Shown here piece after piece: positions 1 through 6,183 of a stretch of DNA of 13,318 nucleotides; the first letter of the stretch is position 1, and the number at the start of each line of letters is the position of its first letter. The stretch covers positions 1-13,318 of the forward strand of contig PWFE01000150.1 of the NCBI GenBank assembly GCA_003554115.1. Direction: 5' to 3'. Below the pieces are notes generated by a model, which was not told the origin of the DNA, did no database searches, and saw only the letters and a program-made list of their open reading frames with translations. The translations under genes were made by a program, and so were the position numbers. The DNA is from Haloferacaceae archaeon. GTDB lineage: Archaea; Halobacteriota; Halobacteria; Halobacteriales; Haloferacaceae.

Positions 1-2
1 CC

Positions 3-221
3 GACCACGAGGCAGTCCGGCAAGCACTCGAAGCCACTGTCCCAGCCGAAAAGTGTGGCTTCGGCCATACGGCGATGATCCAGTTCGGCCGCGAGTACTG
101 TACGGCCCGCACGCCAGCCTGTCTGGATGGTCCCGAGGCGTGTCCGCTGTACGACGACTGCGACCGTGTGGGCGTCGATGAACTCAACGGACGAGTGGTC
201 GACCCGGTAGACAGTGACTAA
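3..221 (+). CDS. nth: Endonuclease III-type DNA glycosylase/AP lyase, C-terminal end only
   Basis: The gene enters from the left edge; only its last 72 codons are here, with the stop TAA at 219-221. The fragment contains FGHTAMIQFGREYC followed by four cysteines spaced C-x6-C-x6-C-x5-C. That is the 4Fe-4S cluster loop closing HhH-GPD glycosylases of the endonuclease III family, which remove oxidised pyrimidines in base-excision repair. The E. coli-type spacing is C-x6-C-x2-C-x5-C, so the middle interval is four residues longer here. The helix-hairpin-helix and the catalytic Lys/Asp lie outside the window, so Nth cannot be fully separated from a related paralogue such as a MutY-like enzyme. 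A convergent gene begins five bases after the stop. Confidence 0.8.
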   Translation, partial: DHEAVRQALEATVPAEKCGFGHTAMIQFGREYCTARTPACLDGPEACPLYDDCDRVGVDELNGRVVDPVDSD

Positions 222-226
222 CTGTC

Positions 227-697
227 TCAGCAGTTCGTGTCGCCGACGGGTCCATCAATCGGTGCTTCGTCTTCCTCGTAGACGAACTCCTCACCGAACA
301 TCGGTAGATCAAACCGGTAGTCGAACGCAATCGAGAACGGCTCAAACGGGTTGTTTAGGAACCCACTAACGCTGTCGATCCCCGCAAAGATGACACCTGT
401 TCTGAGTTCGATGATTGGTGGTCCGTCGATAGAACCCGTCAGTTCGACGCCGAAGGCTCCCGGCCCGCCGAGGTTCGTTAGCAGCGACATGTGAAGAACC
501 ATCCTGATTTCAGGCCCCTGCGTGCCGATCGTGAACTCATAGCCGTCGTCAGGAAAACAGCCGGCAGCAGTCGCCGTCGAGTCGTCGGCCGTCGACGATG
601 CGGACGGCTGTGTCGCGCCGGCGACAGCCGCGCTCCCGACAGTCGAGACCAGCAGCCAACAGCAGACGATGGCCACGACTGTTCTTCGAGAGACCAT
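227..697 (-). CDS. Small secreted haloarchaeal protein, function unknown
   Basis: The protein has 156 residues. The N-terminus is a signal peptide: Arg4-Arg5, a hydrophobic core at about 7-25, and a likely cleavage site near AVAG-A (residues 24-28). A Ser/Thr/Ala-rich linker (29-45) leads to a compact domain from about residue 47. That domain has Cys47 near its start and Cys156 as the very last residue, so a disulfide is possible. The pattern GPEIRMVLH, then GGPGAFGVELTG, then FDYRFDLPMFGEEF resembles a haloarchaeal family I recall, with low certainty, as DUF7332. There is no lipobox at the signal peptide, so it is probably released or loosely surface-associated. The ATG at 695-697 is supported by TTTATG 24-29 nt upstream. 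No enzymatic motif is visible. Confidence 0.7.
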   Translation of the reverse strand: MVSRRTVVAIVCCWLLVSTVGSAAVAGATQPSASSTADDSTATAAGCFPDDGYEFTIGTQGPEIRMVLHMSLLTNLGGPGAFGVELTGSIDGPPIIELRTGVIFAGIDSVSGFLNNPFEPFSIAFDYRFDLPMFGEEFVYEEDEAPIDGPVGDTNC

Positions 698-720
698 ACT
701 GAGAAGAGTTAGCCATTGCG

Positions 721-726
721 CATAAA
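721..726 (-). promoter_or_regulatory. TATA box of the secreted-protein gene
   Basis: On the minus strand this reads TTTATG (TGTTTATG when extended to 728). It lies 24-29 nt before the ATG at 697, the spacing expected for a leaderless haloarchaeal transcript. Confidence 0.6.
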
Positions 727-736
727 CACAACGGTG

Positions 737-768
737 AACTGACTGGTCGAAATCAGAATGAGTCAGTT
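737..768. repeat. Inverted repeat, 8-bp arms, between mgsA and the secreted-protein promoter
   Basis: AACTGACT (737-744) and AGTCAGTT (761-768) are exact reverse complements separated by 16 nt. The element lies just downstream of the mgsA stop and 11-42 bp upstream of the TATA box of the secreted-protein gene. It could be a regulator-binding site for that gene or an RNA hairpin at the end of the mgsA transcript. No T-run follows it in the mgsA direction, so the binding-site reading is slightly better. Confidence 0.4.
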
Positions 769-784
769 GACGTTACTGCTGGAG

Positions 785-1150
785 CTACTCGAACAGCTGT
801 TCGATCAGCATCTCGGCCGACGCGAGGTTTGTCGCCAGCGGGATGTCATGGACATCACAGAGCCGCAAGAGTGCCGAGATATCCGGCTCGTGCGGCTGGG
901 CGGTGAGTGGATCGCGCAGGAAGATAACTCCAGTACAGTCGCCGTCAGTGATTTCGGCACCGATCTGCATATCTCCACCTAATGGCCCCGAGGCCTTCCG
1001 GTCGACATCTAGGTCTGTCGCCTCCATCAGGCGCTGGCCGGTCGTGCCGGTGGCCATGAGGCTGGCCTCCGAGAGTACGTCCTCATGGTTGCTGGCAAAC
1101 GTCATCATCTCGTCTTTCTTTTCGTCGTGTGCAATCAGTGCAAGTCGCAT
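785..1150 (-). CDS. mgsA: Methylglyoxal synthase
   Basis: The enzyme converts dihydroxyacetone phosphate to methylglyoxal and inorganic phosphate, a cytoplasmic bypass of lower glycolysis. The 121 residues carry the family motifs in order: AHDEKK at the N-terminus (7-12), TGTTG (34-38, phosphate binding), GPLGGD (55-60), DPL (80-82), PHEPD (86-90) and TN (107-108). Asp60, Asp80, His87 and Asp90 match the spacing of the E. coli active-site Asp71, Asp91, His98 and Asp101. The protein is about 30 residues shorter than the E. coli enzyme because N- and C-terminal extensions are missing; the core is complete. It follows the aldo/keto reductase gene by 51 bp and has its own TATA-like element, so it may be transcribed both alone and with that gene. 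Confidence 0.92.
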   Translation of the reverse strand: MRLALIAHDEKKDEMMTFASNHEDVLSEASLMATGTTGQRLMEATDLDVDRKASGPLGGDMQIGAEITDGDCTGVIFLRDPLTAQPHEPDISALLRLCDVHDIPLATNLASAEMLIEQLFE

Positions 1151-1177
1151 TCGTCAGCCTCTGGTTCGGGGAGGTGC

Positions 1178-1183
1178 TTAATT
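1178..1183 (-). promoter_or_regulatory. TATA-like element of mgsA
   Basis: On the minus strand this reads AATTAA, 28-33 nt before the mgsA ATG, in the 51-bp gap after the aldo/keto reductase stop. It suggests an internal, nearly leaderless promoter. The match is moderate. Confidence 0.4.
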
Positions 1184-1201
1184 CCCACTGGTAGTGACCT
1201 G

Positions 1202-2293
1202 TTAGTTAAATATTGTATCGAACGCCGAGGCCCCGAGTGGATCAAAGGTGCCAGCAGCGATGTTTTCGGCAACGTGGTCGACCGAGCTCATACCGACTAA
1301 CGAGCAGGTAACGCCGGGTGCGCTCCGGGCAAAGTTGATTGCTCGCTGGGCAGCGGTATCGCCCGCCAGTTCGGCGTCGACGGCGGGTGGGATCGCTGCG
1401 GCGAGATCACCTTGGCCAATCGACGCACTGCTGACCACCGATAGTTCGGCGTCGTGTGCGTATTCGAGCACGCTGACTCGGCCTTCGTCGGTTGGCTGGC
1501 TTTTTACCGTAAAGGCGTCAGCCATCTCGATGTTAAACGGGAGTTGAATCGCCTGCAAACCATGTCTGTCGGCTGCACCAACTGTCTCAGCGGCTATCTG
1601 TGCTCGATCCAGTACGTCGGGAAGCGAGAGATACTGTTGGTGGTTCTGAGGCACTCGGAACGCCTGCCACGTTGCCAGCCCGTAGACACCGATATCACCG
1701 GCCGCTCGGCGGCGTTCGAGCAGTTCGAAGGCACTCTCTAACTGGTCATACAACTCTGTGCGGTCGACAGCGAGCAGTTGGGTCTCGGGGTTATGAAGGT
1801 AATAACAATCAATCGTCCCGATAGAGAGATTGTCCAGCGACTGGTCGATCATCTCGGATATAAAATTCGGATCCAGCGAGTGGCTCCCTCGGACAAGCGA
1901 CGTAGGATCGACTATCCCCGGTTCGACGAACTGTTTGTGGACGTAGCTTCCCGGATCACTCGGTCGGTCGCCGTCGAACGGAACGAAGCCGCCTTTCGTT
2001 GAGACGACGACCGAGTTGCGGTCCACGTTGGCAGTCGCCAATGCCTCGCCGATGACGCGCTCGCTTCGTTGACACCGGTAGTTGATCGCTGTATCGAGAT
2101 GGTTGATGCCGTTTTCGAGCGCCAACTCGATAGCCGCTCGGTACTGGTCGTCGACCGCGTCGGTTGGCTCGCCGAGATAGGTACCGACCCCGATAGACGA
2201 ACAGACGCCGGGCGGAAACCGCCGAAAGTAGGTCCGACCAAAGCTGTTGCCGAACCGCTCGCGATAGCTCCACGTACCGTCTGCAGTTGCCAT
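1202..2293 (-). CDS. Aldo/keto reductase
   Basis: An NAD(P)H-dependent (beta/alpha)8-barrel oxidoreductase of 363 residues. The AKR catalytic tetrad is complete: Asp67 and Tyr72 in LDTAINY, Lys100 in STKGG, and His167 in YYLHNPE. The C-terminal part (GVTCSLVGMSSVDHVAENI, 327-345) corresponds to the cofactor phosphate-binding loop and last barrel helix. Residues 103-142 form an insertion compared with compact ~320-residue AKRs, and I recall this in AKRs of the L-galactose or aldose dehydrogenase type. The substrate cannot be read from sequence. The gene lies directly upstream of methylglyoxal synthase, so reduction of methylglyoxal or another small aldehyde is an attractive inference. The start is supported by TTTATT 24-29 nt upstream. 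Confidence 0.9.
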   Translation of the reverse strand: MATADGTWSYRERFGNSFGRTYFRRFPPGVCSSIGVGTYLGEPTDAVDDQYRAAIELALENGINHLDTAINYRCQRSERVIGEALATANVDRNSVVVSTKGGFVPFDGDRPSDPGSYVHKQFVEPGIVDPTSLVRGSHSLDPNFISEMIDQSLDNLSIGTIDCYYLHNPETQLLAVDRTELYDQLESAFELLERRRAAGDIGVYGLATWQAFRVPQNHQQYLSLPDVLDRAQIAAETVGAADRHGLQAIQLPFNIEMADAFTVKSQPTDEGRVSVLEYAHDAELSVVSSASIGQGDLAAAIPPAVDAELAGDTAAQRAINFARSAPGVTCSLVGMSSVDHVAENIAAGTFDPLGASAFDTIFN

Positions 2294-2316
2294 ACCTGTT
2301 GTAGCTTGCCGAGTCG

Positions 2317-2322
2317 AATAAA
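2317..2322 (-). promoter_or_regulatory. TATA box of the aldo/keto reductase gene
   Basis: On the minus strand this reads TTTATT, 24-29 nt before the ATG at 2293, very close to the haloarchaeal TTTAWA consensus. It sits immediately after the DHH gene stop (2326-2328). The reductase therefore probably has its own leaderless transcript in addition to any read-through. Confidence 0.6.
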
Positions 2323-2325
2323 CCC

Positions 2326-3507
2326 CTACACGTCGCCGGCCATCGACGAAAACAGTCGGTCGACCAACGCCTCACGCGGGACTGTCTCGCTGCTGACTGG
2401 CTCGCCGCCATCGGACAGTTGGGGTTGCGGCGCAATCTGGCCGCCACCCATCCGGGCGTGACCGCCTGCGCTGGCGTTCGAAATCCCGTCGGTGACGCTT
2501 TCGAGCACCCGGCCCATGTGGACGCGGTCGTCTCTCGACCGACCTGACAGATGGATCGTACCCTCTTTTTCCCCAGCGATGACGACCGCTGTCACCCCTT
2601 CGAGACGGATGATCTCGTCGGCAGCCTGTGGGATCGCATCCGCATTCGATACGGGTCCGACATCGCAGACCGCAAACGAGCCTTTGATGCGTCGACCCGC
2701 AATCGCACGAGCCTTGATTTCGAGCACCTCGGCGTCGACCTCCGGGTTAGCAATGCGGTCGAGACGGTCTTGATCGACGCCGGGATACAGGTACGATGCG
2801 GCCTCGAAGTCGACGGCAGCCGCACCGACTGTCAGGTTCTTCGTATCCGACAGAATCCCGTACAACAGCCCCGTGGCGGCCGAAGAGGGCAAGACGTACG
2901 TCGCGCCGGTTTCGCTGGCGTGCTGTTCGGCTGGCACCGGCACCGCACCGATGTCCTCGAAGTATTCGGCGACGATGCTTGAACACGAGCCGTAGTCCGT
3001 TCGCACGTCGGTAAACAGCTCACCGGTCCCCTCGCCAGGGTGGTGATCAACGACTGCCAGCGGGAGAATTCCTTCCGCACCAGTAAACCCACGAGGGGCA
3101 TTGTGGTCGACGAGAATCACGGCCTCGGCGGCGAGATCAGTCACATGATCGATATTGTCGAGTTCGAGTTCCAACACGGTTCGGAACGCCCGGTTTTCCT
3201 GATGGCGGATCTGGCCGGGATACTGGATTGTTACCTCTGTGTCGAGTTGGGTAGCCAGCGCGGCGACTGCTGTCGCCGAGGCCATTGCATCCGGATCCGG
3301 GTTCGGATGCATCAACACCGTCACAGCCTCCTGTTCGGCGAGGAGCTGTTTGAACCGCTCACCGTTGGACTGACGGAGCCAACGGTAGACGATTGCAGCG
3401 GCTCCCGTGAGTCCCACGAGGACAACGATTGCAACGAACAGCTCGGTCTGAGCACTGACCAACTCCTCGATCAGCCCAAAGACCTCGCCGACAGCTAGCT
3501 GTCCCAT
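2326..3507 (-). CDS. Membrane-anchored DHH/DHHA1 phosphoesterase
   Basis: The protein has 393 residues. One transmembrane helix (about 22-43) is followed by a short basic/polar linker and a DHH phosphoesterase domain: HPNPDPDAMASA (His67, Asp71, Asp73), Asp134 in VDHN, the DHH triad at 154-156, and Asp221 in ILSDTKN. These are the metal ligands of NrnA/GdpP-type enzymes. The DHHA1 domain ends in AGGHARMGGGQI (347-358), the Gly-rich substrate-binding loop. Relatives degrade nanoRNAs, pAp or cyclic di-AMP. Bacterial GdpP is also membrane-anchored but carries PAS and GGDEF domains that are absent here. Haloarchaea make c-di-AMP with DacZ, so a c-di-AMP or pApA phosphodiesterase role is possible but unproven. 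It is the first gene of a minus-strand set with the aldo/keto reductase (32-bp gap) and mgsA. Confidence 0.88.
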   Translation of the reverse strand: MGQLAVGEVFGLIEELVSAQTELFVAIVVLVGLTGAAAIVYRWLRQSNGERFKQLLAEQEAVTVLMHPNPDPDAMASATAVAALATQLDTEVTIQYPGQIRHQENRAFRTVLELELDNIDHVTDLAAEAVILVDHNAPRGFTGAEGILPLAVVDHHPGEGTGELFTDVRTDYGSCSSIVAEYFEDIGAVPVPAEQHASETGATYVLPSSAATGLLYGILSDTKNLTVGAAAVDFEAASYLYPGVDQDRLDRIANPEVDAEVLEIKARAIAGRRIKGSFAVCDVGPVSNADAIPQAADEIIRLEGVTAVVIAGEKEGTIHLSGRSRDDRVHMGRVLESVTDGISNASAGGHARMGGGQIAPQPQLSDGGEPVSSETVPREALVDRLFSSMAGDV

Positions 3508-3530
3508 AGTTGGTGTGTCAAGGTCATTCG

Positions 3531-3537
3531 ATAAGAA
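3531..3537 (-). promoter_or_regulatory. TATA-like element of the DHH phosphoesterase gene
   Basis: On the minus strand this reads TTCTTAT, 24-30 nt before the ATG at 3507. The spacing fits a leaderless transcript. It resembles the TTCTTAA element before the phosphodiesterase gene that starts at 7521. Confidence 0.45.
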
Positions 3538-3656
3538 GCTTGGCAGAGATTGCGTTGGTTTAGCAAGGACAAATAGTGGTGCAACTAACCATCGACTGGG
3601 TAGTCAGTTATTACCGCCCGCCGGCAGGCAGTTCGGTACGACAATCTCGTGTATTG

Positions 3657-4559
3657 TTAGGCTGTGTCTTCGTTGCGGTAGGAATCGACTGCCGCTCGGT
3701 AGCCTTCACGAAACGTCGGATATCGGAGCTCATAGCCCAACCTGCGGAGATACTCGTTCGAACACCGTTTACTTGTGAGAATCCGTCGACGCGCCGCCGC
3801 AGAGAGCTCATCGTCGGTAAGCCGCTGTTGTTTCGTTCGTTTCGGTGGACTCTCACGACCGCATTCGGCCGCCAGCCAGTCGGCGAACGCCCATTTGTCG
3901 ACCGGCTCGTCGTCAGTGACGACGACGGTCTCGTCTCGCGCGCGGTCGGCTGTCAGAAGATAGGCGACTGCGCCCGCGGCGTCTTCCTGATGAACCATAT
4001 TTAAGTAACCCTCGGTAACCGGGCCGTCGAGATACCGACTGAGCCGGTAGCGGCCCGGGCCGTACAGCCCGGAAAACCGGGCAACAGAGCCGTCTATACT
4101 GTGCTTTGGGCTTTCTTCGAGTGCGACGCGTTCAGCCTCGACGAGTACCTCGGTTTTCTCGGTGGTTGGCTCAAGCGGCGTCGACTCGTCGACCAACTCG
4201 CCGTCGTGGTCGCCGTAGACGCCCGTACTTGACGTGTAGACGAGGCGATCAGGCGTTGACTCGCGGTTGCCGTACTCCGCGATTGCTGCCTCAAGTGCGT
4301 CGACGTAGATAGTCCGGGCCGCCTCGGCGTTTCGGCCGCCCGAAGAGGCTGCAAACACAAGCCACTCGGCGTCTGGCAGTCCTGTACGGTCGTCAGAATC
4401 GGTGAGGTCGGCTTGGTGAGCCTCGAAGCCGGCCTCCTCAATGGCCATACAGCCAGACTCCGAGCGGCGGACGCCCACGACTTCGTAACCCGACTCAGTG
4501 AGTTGTCGACCCAACTCAGTGCCGATGTAGCCACAGCCTAAAATCACAACGTCAGCCAT
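3657..4559 (-). CDS. Atypical SDR: NAD-dependent epimerase/dehydratase-like protein
   Basis: The protein has 300 residues. It opens with the Rossmann dinucleotide-binding motif GCGYIG (8-13). Next come a D-L after beta-3 (Asp51), FAASSGGR (69-76), the conserved YTSSTGVYG (108-116), RFSGLYGPGR (161-170) and MVHQEDAA (188-195). This order matches extended or atypical SDR proteins of the YeeZ type (WcaG-like). The catalytic Tyr-x3-Lys expected after STGVYG is missing: the matching segment is TTEKTEVLVEAER (132-144). It may therefore bind NAD(P) without acting as a classical epimerase. The start follows the upstream stop by one base, with GGGAG nine bases before the ATG, so translation is probably coupled to the DUF5791-like gene. 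The substrate is unknown. Confidence 0.82.
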   Translation of the reverse strand: MADVVILGCGYIGTELGRQLTESGYEVVGVRRSESGCMAIEEAGFEAHQADLTDSDDRTGLPDAEWLVFAASSGGRNAEAARTIYVDALEAAIAEYGNRESTPDRLVYTSSTGVYGDHDGELVDESTPLEPTTEKTEVLVEAERVALEESPKHSIDGSVARFSGLYGPGRYRLSRYLDGPVTEGYLNMVHQEDAAGAVAYLLTADRARDETVVVTDDEPVDKWAFADWLAAECGRESPPKRTKQQRLTDDELSAAARRRILTSKRCSNEYLRRLGYELRYPTFREGYRAAVDSYRNEDTA

Positions 4560-4560
4560 C

Positions 4561-4989
4561 TCAGTTCTCCCGTCCGTCGATCACTGACTGGATCGCCGCC
4601 AGCTGGCTGAGTGTCATCTCGGCGCGGCCCTCGATAGCCTGTTGGACCTCTTGGCCGGTGAGATCAGTGTCGGCGGTGGCTGCGATGGTATCGACATCCA
4701 ACACGGCGGTCGTCATCCCCATCAACAGGTGATCTCGAAGCTCGAAAACGATGGCCTCGGCATCCGGGCTCGCGTCGTCGACTGCGAGAATCGCGGCCGC
4801 CTGTTCGACGGTGAGCGTCGGCTGCTCGCCAGCGCCCAGCGCATCGATTTTATCAACGGTGAGGCCGGTTTTATCGGCGAGTTGTTTGGGAGAGGCTGTC
4901 TTGATTACTGAGACAAGCTGTTCGAAGTATGCATCCAACAGCGTTGACGGAGAGTGATTCTGCACGGTGTCGGCAGCAGTATGTAACAT
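4561..4989 (-). CDS. Small haloarchaeal protein resembling DUF5791
   Basis: A soluble acidic protein of 142 residues with no signal or membrane segment. The central DHLLMGMTTAVLDVDTIA (86-103) matches what I recall of the haloarchaeal family DUF5791; the family number is from memory. Residues 36-70 (QLADKTGL through AAAILAV) look like a degenerate helix-turn-helix of the XRE type. Residues 110-137 (LTGQEVQQAIEGRAEMTLSQ onward) repeat the same layout, suggesting two related helical units. The role is unknown; DNA or protein binding is a guess. The gene is divergent from cetZ and coupled to the SDR gene. The start ATG at 4987-4989 gives MLH, which I recall as the usual family start. A TAAATAA element lies only 8-16 nt upstream, closer than usual. 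A GTG at codon 9 is the alternative start. Confidence 0.72.
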   Translation of the reverse strand: MLHTAADTVQNHSPSTLLDAYFEQLVSVIKTASPKQLADKTGLTVDKIDALGAGEQPTLTVEQAAAILAVDDASPDAEAIVFELRDHLLMGMTTAVLDVDTIAATADTDLTGQEVQQAIEGRAEMTLSQLAAIQSVIDGREN

Positions 4990-5091
4990 ACTAAAAGTTA
5001 TTTAGCCACTACCAAAACGATTGTCACTTCTCCGCAGAGCTGAGATGACAGTATGGATAACATTGAAACAGCGTGACTGTTCATCATCTGT
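4990..5091. promoter_or_regulatory. Divergent promoter region, DUF5791-like gene and cetZ
   Basis: A 102-bp AT-richer gap between two divergently transcribed genes. The minus strand shows CTAAATAAC at 4997-5005, only 8-16 nt before the DUF5791-like ATG. The plus strand shows GGATAACA at 5055-5062, 30-37 nt before the cetZ ATG, which would give a leader of a few nucleotides. Neither element is as well placed as the other TATA boxes here, so exact transcription starts are uncertain. Confidence 0.4.
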
Positions 5092-6183
5092 ATGAAATCC
5101 GTTCTGGTCGGCGTTGGCCAAGCTGGTGGCAAACTGACGACGGCCATCGAGTCGTTCGACGAACAGATGGGGTTCGGTGCTATCCGGGCGACCTGTGCGA
5201 TCAACACCGCATCGGCTGATCTCCGTGGGCTCTCCACCGATACCGTTCTCATCGGCCAAAACCGAGTCAACGCCCACGGCGTCGGTGGTGACAACGAACT
5301 CGGTGCGGCGGTGATGGATCAAGACATCGAGCAGGTGATGACGACGCTCAGCAGCCGAATCGACACCGGAACAGAGGCAATCATTGTCGTCGCCGGGCTC
5401 GGTGGTGGCACTGGATCAGGTGGGGCGCCGGTGTTGTGCCGTCGGCTCAACCGCGTTTACGACGTCCCAGTGTACGCACTGGGTGTGTTGCCCGGTTCGA
5501 ACGAGGGTGCGTTGTGTCAGAACAATGCTGCCCGGTCGCTGAAAACACTCTTGGGCGAAGCCGATGCGACACTCGTCGTCGACAACGACGCCTGGAAGGC
5601 TGCCGGCGAGAGCCTTAGCGACGGGTATGCAGCTATTAACAAAAACATCGCCCGGCGAGTGAGCCTGTTGTTGGCTGCCGGAGAGTCGACCCAAGGTGTC
5701 GCCGAAAGCGTCGTCGACTCCTCGGAGATTATCAACACACTTCGAGGAGGTGGTCTCGCTGCACTGGGCTATGCCAGCAGCCCCGCCGCCGAGGCGGCCG
5801 ATGAAAACATCAACGTTGTTACGAGTACAACCCGAAACGCTGTGTTGGCGGGATTGAGCCTTCCTGGAGCCACAACTGCCGAGGCCGCACTCTTTGTCGT
5901 TGCCGGCGAAGCTGACCGCATTTCACGAAAGGGTGTCGAGAAAGCCCGGCGGTGGGTCGAAACCGAAACCGGAACCATGCAGGTCCGCGGCGGTGATTTC
6001 CCGATTAAAAGCGACCGACTGGCCTCGCTCGTGTTGTTGGGCGGCGTCGACCGGTCGGAACGCGTCGAACGGCTTTTTGCACGCGCCGAACAGGCTGCCG
6101 AAGAACGAGCGACAATCGAGCGCGAAAGGGCCTCGGAGGCAAAAAAGAACTTCGAGAACGACAATCTCGATGGACTATTTTAG
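5092..6183 (+). CDS. cetZ: CetZ tubulin/FtsZ-superfamily GTPase
   Basis: CetZ proteins are haloarchaeal cytoskeletal GTPases that polymerise beneath the membrane and affect cell shape and motility. The 363 residues start with the nucleotide-binding GVGQAGGK (7-14). They contain VGGDNELG (64-71), the tubulin signature GGGTGSG (104-110), and the T7 catalytic loop VVDSSEIINTL (207-217), in which Glu212 aligns with the residue I recall as Glu218 of Haloferax CetZ1. The C-terminus is a charged, probably coiled helix (about 325-353) ending in DNLDGLF, an acidic-aromatic tail like that of CetZ1. The segment after GYASS (226-230) is short, without the long insertion I recall in CetZ1. Together with its LGGVDRSER-type C-terminal core it looks closer to CetZ2-type paralogues, but the subgroup needs a tree. 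The stop overlaps the convergent gene by 9 bp. Confidence 0.93.
   Translation: MKSVLVGVGQAGGKLTTAIESFDEQMGFGAIRATCAINTASADLRGLSTDTVLIGQNRVNAHGVGGDNELGAAVMDQDIEQVMTTLSSRIDTGTEAIIVVAGLGGGTGSGGAPVLCRRLNRVYDVPVYALGVLPGSNEGALCQNNAARSLKTLLGEADATLVVDNDAWKAAGESLSDGYAAINKNIARRVSLLLAAGESTQGVAESVVDSSEIINTLRGGGLAALGYASSPAAEAADENINVVTSTTRNAVLAGLSLPGATTAEAALFVVAGEADRISRKGVEKARRWVETETGTMQVRGGDFPIKSDRLASLVLLGGVDRSERVERLFARAEQAAEERATIERERASEAKKNFENDNLDGLF

Noticed and set aside
1956..2447. Minus-strand open frame bridging the AKR start and the DHH gene end
   Set aside because: Arg-rich, in a different frame from both genes, with no family motif; the real AKR and DHH frames account for this DNA.
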